From: Povalibacter uvarum
GTDB lineage: Bacteria > Pseudomonadota > Gammaproteobacteria > Steroidobacterales > Steroidobacteraceae
Reading direction: 5' to 3'
Assembly (NCBI RefSeq): GCF_014202975.1
Contig: NZ_JACHHZ010000004.1
Coordinates: forward strand, 62,001-126,000
Length of the DNA: 64,000 nt
In this document: one piece after another, positions 7,060-15,532 of the stretch
Position numbering within the stretch: the stretch's first letter is position 1
Layout: each line of letters opens with the position of its first letter
Program-made: the position numbers and the translations under genes
The notes under the pieces: generated by a model
What the model was told of the DNA's origin: nothing
The model's database searches: none
The model's input: the letters and a program-made list of their open reading frames with translations, nothing else

Positions 7060-9750
7060 TCAGCGCAGCTCGGGTTCGTTGCCCAGGAACTCCAGCGCCA
7101 CTCTGGGCTTTCCCCACTTGCCGTACAGATCCTCGACCCAGCCGCGCATTCGCTTCGTCGTCGAGTCTTCGCTGCCCCTGGATTTCAGTGCCGTGAGATA
7201 GCCCTTGCGCAGGAGCGGCTCCGCTTCGGCGTACCTGCCCTGCTGGGACAGCGACCGGCCGAGCGCGCCCTCGATGATGGACACCATCGAGGACTCGACG
7301 CCGCTGGCCGAAGTGAAGGTGGCGAGCGCAACCCGGATTTCCTTCTCGCCCTCGACGGGGCGTCCGCACTCCGCGAGAGCACGCCCGAGTCCGAGCCTGG
7401 AGGAGCCGACGTAGAGATGCTCTGGCGGCAGCGTGAGGGCAAAGATCCTGAGCGCCGAGTGCTGCTCCCCCAGGGACTCATCGCACTTGCGTTGCTCGAG
7501 GAGCGTCAGGCCAAGCAGCATGCGGGCGTAGCCGACGAAGACATTGTCCTGTCCGCGCACCTTGATGTTGAGCTGTACTGTCTCGCGCAGGATCGCTTCC
7601 GATTCGCCGAGCTCGCCGCTCTGCTGCAGGAACCGCCCGTAGTTGGCGAGCGCCATCATCGTGAACGGGTGCTCGTTGCCGAAGAGATCGCGGTACAGGG
7701 AGATCGATTGCTTGAAGAGCGGCGTCGCTTCGGCGAGGCGGCCCTGCCGGCTCAGCGAGTCCGCGAGGTTCTGGATCACGTGCGCGGTGTCGGGATGATT
7801 CGTTCCCAGCACACGCAAGCTCAGGTCGCTCGCCCGACGGAAGCTCGCGATCGCTTCGTCGTGACGGCCGAGATAGGCAAGGAGTTGACCGCGACTCGTC
7901 AGCGTCTCGACGAGCAACGCGCCCTCCGCGCCGCTGGTCTCATCGAGCATGCCGAGGATTTCGCCGTATTGCCGGTCCGCTTCCTCGAAACGCTCCTGCA
8001 CCTGCATGAGATTGCCCAGGTCATGCATGGCCGAAGCGAGAGGGAGTTTGTCGGCGCCGGCATGCTTGCGCTGTATCGCGAGCGCTTCCTCGAGCAGGCT
8101 GGCAGCGCGATCCCGCTCACCGCTGTTGAGCAGCGTGCGACCCAGTTGCTGCATCGACTCAGCGCTCTCGATGCTGTCAGGCCCGAAGAGCTGCACGCGC
8201 TGTCGCAGGGAGTCTTCGAGCAGGCGGCTGGCGTCCGGATACAACCCGAGCGATCCGTACACGGATCCCATGGTTGCCATCAGGCTCGCGCGAATCTCGG
8301 GCTGGGTGTCCAGCCCGCCCTGCATGCGTCTCGAACCGATGTCGAGCACCTCACGGACCGTGATTTCGTTGCCTCGGCTGTGGCTCGGGTCAGCTTGCTG
8401 AAAGAGCTCGATCAGGAACGAAGAGATCTGTTCGGCTCTCGCGCGTTCACGGGTGATGCGCCGGTTCTGTTCGATCGTCGAAGCAGTGAAAGTGATCAAT
8501 GCAACCAGCGCGAGCGCGGCCGCGGCGACACCGTACTTGTATCGGTCCACGAACTTCCGTGCGCGGTATGCCCATGTATCGCGTCGCGCGAGGATGGGCC
8601 GGCCAGCGAGGTAGTTGTTGATGTCCGCCGCGAGCTGTGCGGCGGAGGAATAACGTCGGTCTGGTTCCTTGCGCAGGGCCGTGAGGACGATGTTGTCCAG
8701 ATCGCCGGTGAGTTCCCTGCGAAGTTTCGCTGGTGTCGTCGAGCGCTCCGTGCAGAGGCGCGCAAGCAGCGCCGGTTCCAGTCGTACCCCGTCTCCAACA
8801 AGATCGCGCGCCAGCGGAGGTGGCGTTTCCTCGCAGATCGCCTGCTCGAGATCGGCCAGGCGGTTACTGCGCGCAGTCAGTGGTTTGCGGCCCGTCAGCA
8901 GTTCATACAGCAGCACGCCCATGACGTAGATGTCGCTGGCCGTCGAGATGAGATCTCCACGCAGCTGTTCGGGGCTGGCGTGATCGGGCGTCATGAGACG
9001 CACATCCGCCTGGGTGACGGCCATCGTGTGCTGGAGCTGGCGCGCATCGAGGAGTTTCGCAATGCCGAAGTCCAGCAGCTTCGGCGTGCCGTCCGCGGTC
9101 ACGAGGATGTTCGAAGGCTTCAGATCCCGATGCACGATCAGGTTCTGATGTGCGTACTGGACGGCGGAGCAGACGGTGACGAAGAGATCGAGCCGCTGCC
9201 GGATCGTCAGCCGATGCTCGTCACAGTAGTCGTCGATGGGCTTGCCGCTGATGTACTCCATCACGATGTACGGCGTCCCGTTCGAGGTCGCGCCGCCATC
9301 GAGGAGCTTGGCGATGTTGGGATGATTGAGACTGGCAAGGATCTGCCGCTCCATCTTCAACCGGCTCTGCAGTCGGGCCGAAACCAGTCCCGTCTTCAGC
9401 AGCTTGATCGCAACGCGCTGGCTGAAGGATTCGTCCGCGCGTTCGGCCAGAACCACGATGCCCATTCCACCGGAGCCGAGCACGTCGGTGACGCGATAAC
9501 GGCCGATGAGCGTGCCGACCAGTGAAGTTGCTCCCGGATCGGGTGCGTCATCCGGCGCATCGAGGCTTTGCTCCCACCAATCGAGGCCGCTGCCGTTCTC
9601 CACGCTCAGTTCGGCGAGCACTTCCTGATAGCGCTCCTCGTTGCCGGTGCAGGCGTCCTGCAGAAACGACAGGCGCTGATCGTCGGGGAGCTGTCGTGCG
9701 ATGCGCACGATCTCTCCCGATGTCATGGATGTGTAAGTCGAATGACGCAC
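7060..9750 (-). CDS. Membrane Ser/Thr protein kinase with C-terminal TPR repeats
   Basis: The product is 896 residues from a GTG at 9750 (an ATG eight codons later, at 9726, is equally possible). A short N-terminal helical region is followed by a Hanks-type kinase domain at about residues 85-345. It has a glycine loop GSGGMGIV (92-99), Lys116, HRDLKPSN (Asp209) and DFG (227-229), so it should be active. A single transmembrane helix near 406-425 separates it from about ten TPR units (for example TAHVIQNLADSLSRQGRLAEATPLF) that fill the rest. The TPR array would therefore lie across the inner membrane, in the periplasm, as a protein-binding sensor. Such kinases often sit next to an ECF sigma factor; none is adjacent here. 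Divergent to it is a tiny glycine-zipper membrane protein. Confidence 0.92.
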   Translation of the reverse strand: MRHSTYTSMTSGEIVRIARQLPDDQRLSFLQDACTGNEERYQEVLAELSVENGSGLDWWEQSLDAPDDAPDPGATSLVGTLIGRYRVTDVLGSGGMGIVVLAERADESFSQRVAIKLLKTGLVSARLQSRLKMERQILASLNHPNIAKLLDGGATSNGTPYIVMEYISGKPIDDYCDEHRLTIRQRLDLFVTVCSAVQYAHQNLIVHRDLKPSNILVTADGTPKLLDFGIAKLLDARQLQHTMAVTQADVRLMTPDHASPEQLRGDLISTASDIYVMGVLLYELLTGRKPLTARSNRLADLEQAICEETPPPLARDLVGDGVRLEPALLARLCTERSTTPAKLRRELTGDLDNIVLTALRKEPDRRYSSAAQLAADINNYLAGRPILARRDTWAYRARKFVDRYKYGVAAAALALVALITFTASTIEQNRRITRERARAEQISSFLIELFQQADPSHSRGNEITVREVLDIGSRRMQGGLDTQPEIRASLMATMGSVYGSLGLYPDASRLLEDSLRQRVQLFGPDSIESAESMQQLGRTLLNSGERDRAASLLEEALAIQRKHAGADKLPLASAMHDLGNLMQVQERFEEADRQYGEILGMLDETSGAEGALLVETLTSRGQLLAYLGRHDEAIASFRRASDLSLRVLGTNHPDTAHVIQNLADSLSRQGRLAEATPLFKQSISLYRDLFGNEHPFTMMALANYGRFLQQSGELGESEAILRETVQLNIKVRGQDNVFVGYARMLLGLTLLEQRKCDESLGEQHSALRIFALTLPPEHLYVGSSRLGLGRALAECGRPVEGEKEIRVALATFTSASGVESSMVSIIEGALGRSLSQQGRYAEAEPLLRKGYLTALKSRGSEDSTTKRMRGWVEDLYGKWGKPRVALEFLGNEPELR

Positions 9751-9879
9751 GGCCCGCCCATTATGCGCCGCGTTTTCGTCGCCGGCGCGACGGATGAACT
9801 AAGGGCCCATTGCGATGGCCGCGGTTCGGAATGCTACAGTCGGTGGGCCAACTGACTCGAACTCAGAAGGAGATGGAAC

Positions 9880-10038
9880 GTGAGCAGCAATCCTCCGAAC
9901 AATGGCGGGAACAACAATAACAATGGCGGTGGCGGCTCAACGAACGCCGGACCTCCTGCGGGACCCGTGGTCCTGGCTGCCATGGTGGGCGGACTGATCG
10001 GCGGGCTCGTCGGTGCCGTCGTCGGCACGATGATCTGA
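9880..10038 (+). CDS. Small Asn/Gly-rich glycine-zipper membrane protein
   Basis: The product is 52 residues. The start is a GTG at 9880, placed by a strong ribosome site AGAAGGAG at 9866-9873. The first half is low complexity (SSNPPNNGGNNNNNGGGG). The second half is one hydrophobic helix with small residues every third or fourth position (AAMVGGLIGGLVGAVVGTMI), a glycine zipper that typically packs into membrane oligomers. The frame stops at TGA 10036-10038. It is transcribed divergently from the TPR kinase and converges on cydX with 40 bp between. No family was recognised. The strong ribosome site argues that it is a real gene; toxin-like or envelope-structural roles are both possible. Confidence 0.65.
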   Translation: MSSNPPNNGGNNNNNGGGGSTNAGPPAGPVVLAAMVGGLIGGLVGAVVGTMI

Positions 10039-10078
10039 ACAGCGTCTACCGCGCGCAATTCCTGCGATGCGATGCAGC

Positions 10079-10198
10079 TCAACCGGTCGAACCGGTTGAG
10101 TCGCGTTTGTCGTCCTCGTACAACTCGAGCCACATCGCATTCAGGATGGCGAAGGTGCAGGCGAGTCCGAGGCCGAGAATCCAGGAGAAGTACCACAT
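10079..10198 (-). CDS. cydX: Cytochrome bd oxidase small subunit CydX
   Basis: This 39-residue protein begins MWYFSWILGLGLACTFAILN and continues with AMWLELYEDD, which is the classic CydX/YbgT pattern: one transmembrane helix, an invariant MWY start, a central Ala-Cys, and WLE followed by an acidic tail. CydX binds CydA beside the haem site and stabilises the oxidase. It lies 33 bp after cydB on the same strand and closes the operon. The C-terminus has a short duplicated STG. Confidence 0.9.
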   Translation of the reverse strand: MWYFSWILGLGLACTFAILNAMWLELYEDDKRDSTGSTG

Positions 10199-10231
10199 GA
10201 ATGTTGTGCCGTGATCGAGCAATGAAGCGCG

Positions 10232-11359
10232 TCAGTACGCGCCCTTGTGAATGTGTTCCAGCGAAACCTTGCCGCGCAGCACTCTGAACACCCAGGCAGT
10301 GTAGGCGAGAATCAGCGGCATGAAGATGAGCGTCGCCACGAGCATGATGAACAGCGTGAGCTGACTGCTGCTCGCATCCCACACCGTAAGGCTGCTGCCG
10401 GGATCGAGCGACGACGGGAGCATGAACGGGAATGCGCTGAATCCAGCCGTGCAGATCGTTCCCGCCACGGCCAGTCCACTCGAGATGAGCGCGATGCCCG
10501 CGCGGTCACGGGCGAAAACGAACGCGCCGATCGCCCCCAGGTAGCCGATGACCGGCGCCGCCAGCATCCACGGATAGCGGCCGTAGTTGTCGAGCCACGC
10601 GCCTGTGCCGCTCAGCACGGCTTTGCCCAGAGGATTCGACGGGCCGGCCGTGTTGATCTCCGATGCGATCCGGTACCCGTCGACCGACATCGAGATGAGC
10701 ACGCCGCAGATCGTGAAGAGAATGATGTAGGCCACCGCGCTGATGCGTGCGGCAGTGGCCGCGCGGTCCGACATCGGTGAGTGCGTCTTGAACGCGGCAT
10801 ACGTTCCACCGTGCATCGCGAGCATTGCGACACTGACGAGGCCGCAGAGCAGCGCGAACGGATTGAGCAGCGCGAAGAAGGAGCCTTCATAGAAAACCCG
10901 CAGCGTATCGTCGAACCGGAACGGCACGCCGAGCAGGAAGTTGCCGAACGCTACGCCGAAGACGAGGGAGGGCACGAAGCCCGCGATGAACAGGCAGACG
11001 TCCCAGATGTTGCGCCAGCGAGGATCGGCAAGTTTGTTGCGGAAGACGAATCCCACGGGTCGCAGGATCAGCGCCGCGAGCACCAGGAACATCGCGATAT
11101 AGAAGCCCGAGAAAGAAGTCGCGTAGAGCGGCGGCCATGCGGCGAAGATCGCGCCGCCGCCGAGAATGAACCAGACCTGGTTGCCTTCCCACACTGGTTC
11201 GATCGTTTCGAGGAATGCGCGCCGCTCCTCGTCCGTCTTGCCGAGGAAGCGAAACAGCATGCCGACGCCGAGATCGAAGCCGTCGGTCACAGCGAAGCCC
11301 ACCAGCAACACGCCGAGGAGGGCCCACCAGATCAATCGCAGTAGTTCGTAGTCGAGCAT
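10232..11359 (-). CDS. cydB: Cytochrome bd ubiquinol oxidase subunit II
   Basis: The product is 375 residues, the usual CydB length, with about eight or nine transmembrane helices. The N-terminus [41 protein letters not shown] and [22 protein letters not shown] are signature CydB sequences, and [17 protein letters not shown] is in the second half. CydB pairs with CydA in the inner membrane; the enzyme oxidises quinol and reduces oxygen with high affinity. It follows cydA after 127 bp, a gap occupied by a 31 bp perfect inverted repeat that may tune the CydA:CydB ratio (inference). cydX follows. Confidence 0.96.
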   Translation of the reverse strand: MLDYELLRLIWWALLGVLLVGFAVTDGFDLGVGMLFRFLGKTDEERRAFLETIEPVWEGNQVWFILGGGAIFAAWPPLYATSFSGFYIAMFLVLAALILRPVGFVFRNKLADPRWRNIWDVCLFIAGFVPSLVFGVAFGNFLLGVPFRFDDTLRVFYEGSFFALLNPFALLCGLVSVAMLAMHGGTYAAFKTHSPMSDRAATAARISAVAYIILFTICGVLISMSVDGYRIASEINTAGPSNPLGKAVLSGTGAWLDNYGRYPWMLAAPVIGYLGAIGAFVFARDRAGIALISSGLAVAGTICTAGFSAFPFMLPSSLDPGSSLTVWDASSSQLTLFIMLVATLIFMPLILAYTAWVFRVLRGKVSLEHIHKGAY

Positions 11360-11370
11360 GACTTTTCTCG

Positions 11371-11481
11371 AAGTAGATAGCGGATAGCGGATGGCGGATA
11401 GGGGGCGATGGTGAGGAAGCGGTCGGAGCTGACCTCAGAACCATCCGCTCCTATCCGCCATCCGCTATCCGCTATCTACTT
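11371..11481. repeat. 31 bp perfect inverted repeat inside the cyd operon (TAGCGGA element)
   Basis: The left arm 11371-11401 and right arm 11451-11481 are exact reverse complements over 31 bp around a 49 bp loop. Each arm is built from the short tandem word ATAGCGG/ATGGCGG. It occupies almost the whole cydA-cydB gap. A related tandem (TAGCGGTTAGCGGTTGGCGG) without a mirror arm sits at 53664-53693. In RNA it would form a very stable hairpin within the operon message. Confidence 0.88.
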
Positions 11482-11486
11482 CCTCT

Positions 11487-13028
11487 TCAATGAGCTCCTT
11501 CCTCGCCGGACCAGCGTTCGGGGCCCTGGCGGATGACTCGCAGCATCAGGAAGACGTCGACGACCGCGAGCGTCGTGTAGAAGACCACGAAGCCGATGAG
11601 GCTGAACCAGACATGGCCCGCGCTGACGGAGGATACGCCGAGGGAGGTCGGCAGCATGCCTTCGATGACCCACGGCTGGCGTCCATACTCGGCGACGATC
11701 CAGCCGAGCTCGGCGGCGACCCACGGCAATGGCAGGCTGTACAGCGCGACGCGCAGCAGACCTCGATGCTGTTCGATGCGTCGTCGCGCGGTGAGGACGA
11801 ATGCGGTTGCGAACAGCACGATGAAGAAGAGTCCCAGGCCGACCATGATCCGGAAGGACCAGAAGAGCACCGGTACGTTCGGGACCGTCGACCACGCAGC
11901 GAGCTTGATCTGTTCTTCCGTCGCATCGTTCGGATCGGCGACATAGTGTTTGAGCAGCAGCGCATATCCCAGGTCGTGCTGGTAGCGACCGAAGTTGCGC
12001 AACGCATCAGTGTCGCGACCGTCGACGCGCAATTTTTCCAGCGCGGCATACGCGATCTGGCCGCGACGGATCCGGTGCTCCGCATCCGCGACGAGGTTGA
12101 AGATGCCGGGTACTTCCTTGTCGATCGAACGCGTTGCGATCAGTCCGAGCGCCCACGGAATCTTGATCTCGGCGTGCGTCTTGCGTTCTTCGACATCGGG
12201 AATGCCGAAGACAGTGAAGCCCGCGGGCGCTTCTTCCGTGTGCCACATGGCTTCGATCGCTGCGATCTTCATCTTCTGATGTTCGCTCGCGGTGTATCCG
12301 CTCTCGTCGCCGAGGACGACGACAGACAACGAGGCGGCCAGTCCGAAGCTCGCGGCGACTGCGAACGACCGTCGGGCCAGTGCGCGATTGCGGCCGCGCA
12401 GCAGATAGTAGGCGCTGATCGCGAGCACGAACATTGCTCCGGTGACATAGCCGGCGCTCACTGTATGAACGAACTTCGCCTGTGCGACGGGATTGAAGAT
12501 CACTTCGGAGAACGACGTGACCTCCATGCGCATCGTTTCGAAATTGAAGCGCGAGCCGACGGGGTTCTGCATCCAGCCGTTCGCGATGAGGATCCAGAGC
12601 GCTGAGAAGTTGGAGCCGATCGCGACCAGCCAGGTCACGACCATGTGCTGCAGTTTCGACAGCCGCTCCCAGCCGAAGAAGAACAGGCCGACGAACGTCG
12701 ACTCGAGGAAGAACGCCATCAGGCCTTCGATGGCCAGCGGCGCGCCGAAGATGTCGCCGACGTAGTGCGAGTAGTACGCCCAGTTCGTGCCGAACTGGAA
12801 TTCCATCGTGATGCCGGTCGCGACGCCCATCGCGAAGTTGATGCCGAAGAGCACGCCCCAGAATTTCGTCATCCGGCGCCAGATCTCGCGTCCCGTCATC
12901 ACGTAGACGCTTTCCATGATCGCCATCAGGATCGACAGCCCGAGCGTCAGCGGCACGAACAGGAAGTGATAGAGCGCCGTGAGCGCGAATTGCAGGCGCG
13001 AGAGATTGACGACCTCGACGTCGATCAT
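11487..13028 (-). CDS. cydA: Cytochrome bd ubiquinol oxidase subunit I, long Q-loop type
   Basis: The product is 513 residues. The haem ligands are in place, each offset by two from E. coli: His21 (ALYHFLFV, haem b595), His188 (KFVHTVSAGY, haem b558) and Met395 (SFRIMVGLG, haem b558). Glu101 and Glu109 of the proton path are present. The loop between about residues 240 and 385 carries GDESGYTASEHQKMK and the extended segment up to VPNVPVLFWSF, i.e. the long (E. coli type) quinol-binding Q-loop. It starts at an ATG overlapping the stop of cydP by 4 bp (ATGA), which implies translational coupling. It catalyses quinol-dependent oxygen reduction without proton pumping. Confidence 0.97.
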   Translation of the reverse strand: MIDVEVVNLSRLQFALTALYHFLFVPLTLGLSILMAIMESVYVMTGREIWRRMTKFWGVLFGINFAMGVATGITMEFQFGTNWAYYSHYVGDIFGAPLAIEGLMAFFLESTFVGLFFFGWERLSKLQHMVVTWLVAIGSNFSALWILIANGWMQNPVGSRFNFETMRMEVTSFSEVIFNPVAQAKFVHTVSAGYVTGAMFVLAISAYYLLRGRNRALARRSFAVAASFGLAASLSVVVLGDESGYTASEHQKMKIAAIEAMWHTEEAPAGFTVFGIPDVEERKTHAEIKIPWALGLIATRSIDKEVPGIFNLVADAEHRIRRGQIAYAALEKLRVDGRDTDALRNFGRYQHDLGYALLLKHYVADPNDATEEQIKLAAWSTVPNVPVLFWSFRIMVGLGLFFIVLFATAFVLTARRRIEQHRGLLRVALYSLPLPWVAAELGWIVAEYGRQPWVIEGMLPTSLGVSSVSAGHVWFSLIGFVVFYTTLAVVDVFLMLRVIRQGPERWSGEEGAH

Positions 13029-13219
13029 GATCCGTCTCCGCCGTCGGCAGGCGCGAACAGATGTTCTTCGATCGTCACCGGCGTGATGCGCGGCCGGTCA
13101 TCGAAGAACAGAAACCGCAGCGCAATCAGCGCGAGCAGCTTGAAGGCGAGAATCGCAATGATTTCCCGCCGCAGCGACGCACGCCGCGTGGGAGCAGCAC
13201 CTGAGGTGTTATGCGACAT
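13025..13219 (-). CDS. cydP: Cytochrome bd oxidase putative small subunit CydP
   Basis: The product is 64 residues: a basic N-terminus (TRRASLRREI), one transmembrane helix (IIAILAFKLLALIALRFLFF), then FDDRPRI and a short hydrophilic tail. This matches the CydP small proteins encoded just before cydA in Xanthomonas-like bacteria. Overlap with cydA is 4 bp. The ATG at 13219 has no free ribosome site: the 26 nt before it are taken up by a GC hairpin (13222-13244). The operon order is therefore cydP-cydA-cydB-cydX. Confidence 0.8.
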   Translation of the reverse strand: MSHNTSGAAPTRRASLRREIIAILAFKLLALIALRFLFFDDRPRITPVTIEEHLFAPADGGDGS

Positions 13220-13221
13220 CG

Positions 13222-13244
13222 CGCCCCGCTGGTTGAGCGGGGCG
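13222..13244 (-). promoter_or_regulatory. Hairpin covering the cydP translation start region
   Basis: CGCCCCGCT (13222-13230) pairs perfectly with AGCGGGGCG (13236-13244) around a 5-nt loop, two bases upstream of the cydP ATG on the minus strand. The only purine-rich ribosome-site candidate lies in the stem. It could restrain translation of cydP and, by coupling, cydA, or be the remnant of a terminator. No U-run follows. Confidence 0.55.
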
Positions 13245-13308
13245 GATTGTCGTGATTTGCTGCGGTGCGATCAATTGCGGGAAGTGCGGAGAGGCGGGCG
13301 GCGCCCGC

Positions 13309-13366
13309 CGTGACGGGGTGACGAGCAGAGCAATCTGGATTCGACTCTTGCCCGTCACCCGTCACG
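13309..13366. repeat. Imperfect inverted repeat between phoX and cydP
   Basis: CGTGACGGGGTGACGA (13309-13324) is mirrored by CCCGTCACCCGTCACG (13351-13366) with small mismatches. The arms consist of a repeated GTGAC(G)GG word, the same design as the other gene-junction repeats in this window. It directly abuts the phoX stop. Confidence 0.55.
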
Positions 13367-13369
13367 CGA

Positions 13370-15451
13370 TCAAGTCCCGATCACTCCACCGTCATCCTTC
13401 GTGATCACCAGCGTCGCCGAGCGCGGGCGCGTTTCTCCATTGATGTTTGGCCACGTGCCATCCGGGTGCTGGATGTTAACGAACAGCGTGCGACGGTCCG
13501 GAGTGGCCGTGATGCCGGTCAGTTCGCAACCCTTCGGGCCGACGAGGAAGCGCTTCACGATGCCGGTTTCCGGGTTCGCGGCGAGCATCTGCTGGTTGCC
13601 GAAGCCACGCGCCGTGTTGGAGTAACCATCGGTCTGGATCCAGACGAGGCCGGTGTGCGAGTCGACCCACAATCCGTCCGGGCTGTTGAACGTCGCGTCA
13701 TCGCCCAGGTAGGCCTGCTTGTCCGTCCCCGGGAAAACCTGCGCCGCGTACGCCGGATTGGCATTGTACGGAGCGACCGCGCCGAGCGACTGAACCGTCT
13801 GCAGCGACGGGCCGCCGAACACGAAGATGTCCCACGTGAACTCCGTCTCCCAGAAGCGGCCGCGGTCTTCGCGCCAGCGGACGATGTGTCCGTCGGGGTT
13901 GCCCGCGCGCGGATTAGCCGGATCGACGGGCTGATTGCCCGTGCCGCGTGCGGAATTGTTCGTGAGCGTGAGATAGACATGACCCGAACGCTCATCGACG
14001 ACGGCCCATTCAGGACGATCGAGTCGCGTGGCGATGACGTAGTCAGCAGCGGAGCGCGTGTTGATGAGAACGTCGGCCTGGCTGTTGAAGCCGTTCGCCG
14101 GCGTCAGGCCATTCTTGCCGAACGTCAGCGCGATCCACTGGCCCGTGCCGTCTTCGTTGAAGCGGGCGACGTAGAGCGTGCCTTCATCGAGATATTCGTC
14201 GCCGCAGGCTTCCCAGGGAGCGAAGGGCTTCTTGCTCACGAACTTGTACATGTATTCGCCGCGCGAGTCGTCGCCCATGTACACCACCACGGGCTTGCCG
14301 ATGGTCGTCGGTGCAACCCAGGCGCCTTCGTGCCCGAAGCGGCCGAGCGCAGTGCGCTTCTTCGGCGTCGACTTCGGGTCGAACGGATCGATCTCGACCA
14401 CCCAGCCGAAGTTGTTCGCTTCGTTGCGATAGTCCTGCAGCGCGCCCTGGACATCGTAGAAATCCGGCGTGCTCGGCGTCGCGTTGAATCGGGCGTACTT
14501 GTCTTCGGGACGTGTGCCCCAGCCGTAGGTTGCGGTGGCTGCAGCCGGCACGCCGTAGCGCGAATGCTCGCGCGGGCGGCCAGTCGTCACGGTGTTGTAG
14601 AAGTAGCCTGCCCAGTTCTCTTCGCAGGTCAGATACGTGTCCCACGGCGTGTAGCCGTTCGCGCAGTTGTTGACCGTGCCGCGCGTGCGAGTGCCCTTCG
14701 GGCTGTACTTAGTCTTGAGCAGATCGGAGCCGCGTGCCGGACCCGCGATGTCCATCGGCGTCTGCGCGGTGATGCGGCGGTTGTACTTGCTGCGTACGGT
14801 TCTCCACTCGCCGTTGGCGCGCTTTTCGATCTCGAACACGCCGACGCCGTGCGACGCGATTTCCTTGCGGACTTCATCTTCGACGGGACGGCTGCCGTCC
14901 GCGTTGCGTGAGAAGCCATTCGGGTGCAGGAACACCTGGTCGATGTTCTCGTAGTTGCGGCACAGGACGCCGGACTGGTTGCCGCGAGCTCCGCGATACA
15001 ACGGGAAGAAGTGCATGCCGTCGTGATGAGCGCCGGCCTGCGATTCGCGGTCAGCGCCGGTATTGAAGTCGCCGGGAATATACGGAGGGTAAGGAGCGGC
15101 GAGCGGCGCGCCTTCGGGTGAGAGCACCTGCACACTGTAGCCTTCGGGCACGACGACCTGGTCTTCGAAACCGGGATTGAAAGCCGGCACTGCCTGGTAG
15201 CCCGGATCGATCCGGCGACGGGGACGAGCGTTGCCGTAGTCTTCGCCGTCGTCATTCCCGCCATGGCCATTTCCCTGGGCCAGTGCCGACGTGGCGAGGA
15301 AGCTGCTGACTGCTACTGCCACGCCGCCTTTCACCACATCACGGCGGCCATAGCGGCGCTCCACGATGTCGGTGAACCACGGATTCGAAGTCGGGTTGCA
15401 TTCTGGTTCTTCACCCACAGCGGCGGCGGGAGTGAAATTCTTGTCGTGCAC
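13370..15451 (-). CDS. phoX: PhoX-family alkaline phosphatase (DUF839), Tat-exported
   Basis: The product is 693 residues. A twin-arginine signal (ERRYGRRDVVKGGVAVAVSSFLATSALA) sits after a 30-residue leader that is typical of PhoX. The mature protein matches the PhoX beta-propeller family: VPEGYSVQVLSPEGAPL, GAHHDGMHFFPL, EENWAGYF and GRFGHEGAWVAPTTIGKPVVVYMGDDSRGEYMYKFVS. PhoX enzymes are periplasmic Ca/Fe-dependent phosphomonoesterases released in phosphate starvation. No Pho box was recognised in the short gap upstream. Related DUF839 proteins of unknown substrate exist, so the exact substrate is inferred. Confidence 0.9.
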   Translation of the reverse strand: MHDKNFTPAAAVGEEPECNPTSNPWFTDIVERRYGRRDVVKGGVAVAVSSFLATSALAQGNGHGGNDDGEDYGNARPRRRIDPGYQAVPAFNPGFEDQVVVPEGYSVQVLSPEGAPLAAPYPPYIPGDFNTGADRESQAGAHHDGMHFFPLYRGARGNQSGVLCRNYENIDQVFLHPNGFSRNADGSRPVEDEVRKEIASHGVGVFEIEKRANGEWRTVRSKYNRRITAQTPMDIAGPARGSDLLKTKYSPKGTRTRGTVNNCANGYTPWDTYLTCEENWAGYFYNTVTTGRPREHSRYGVPAAATATYGWGTRPEDKYARFNATPSTPDFYDVQGALQDYRNEANNFGWVVEIDPFDPKSTPKKRTALGRFGHEGAWVAPTTIGKPVVVYMGDDSRGEYMYKFVSKKPFAPWEACGDEYLDEGTLYVARFNEDGTGQWIALTFGKNGLTPANGFNSQADVLINTRSAADYVIATRLDRPEWAVVDERSGHVYLTLTNNSARGTGNQPVDPANPRAGNPDGHIVRWREDRGRFWETEFTWDIFVFGGPSLQTVQSLGAVAPYNANPAYAAQVFPGTDKQAYLGDDATFNSPDGLWVDSHTGLVWIQTDGYSNTARGFGNQQMLAANPETGIVKRFLVGPKGCELTGITATPDRRTLFVNIQHPDGTWPNINGETRPRSATLVITKDDGGVIGT

Positions 15452-15532
15452 GGCAGTCTCCAGGCGAGGTTGATGACCCGCGCAGTTAAGGAGCCGTGTA
15501 TTGCGGATTGATGACGGGGGCGTGACATCACT

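Noticed and set aside
6892-9525. 877-codon open frame on the plus strand opposite the Ser/Thr kinase
   Set aside because: It mirrors the codon structure of the minus-strand kinase, lacks any domain, and the minus-strand protein has complete kinase and TPR motifs.
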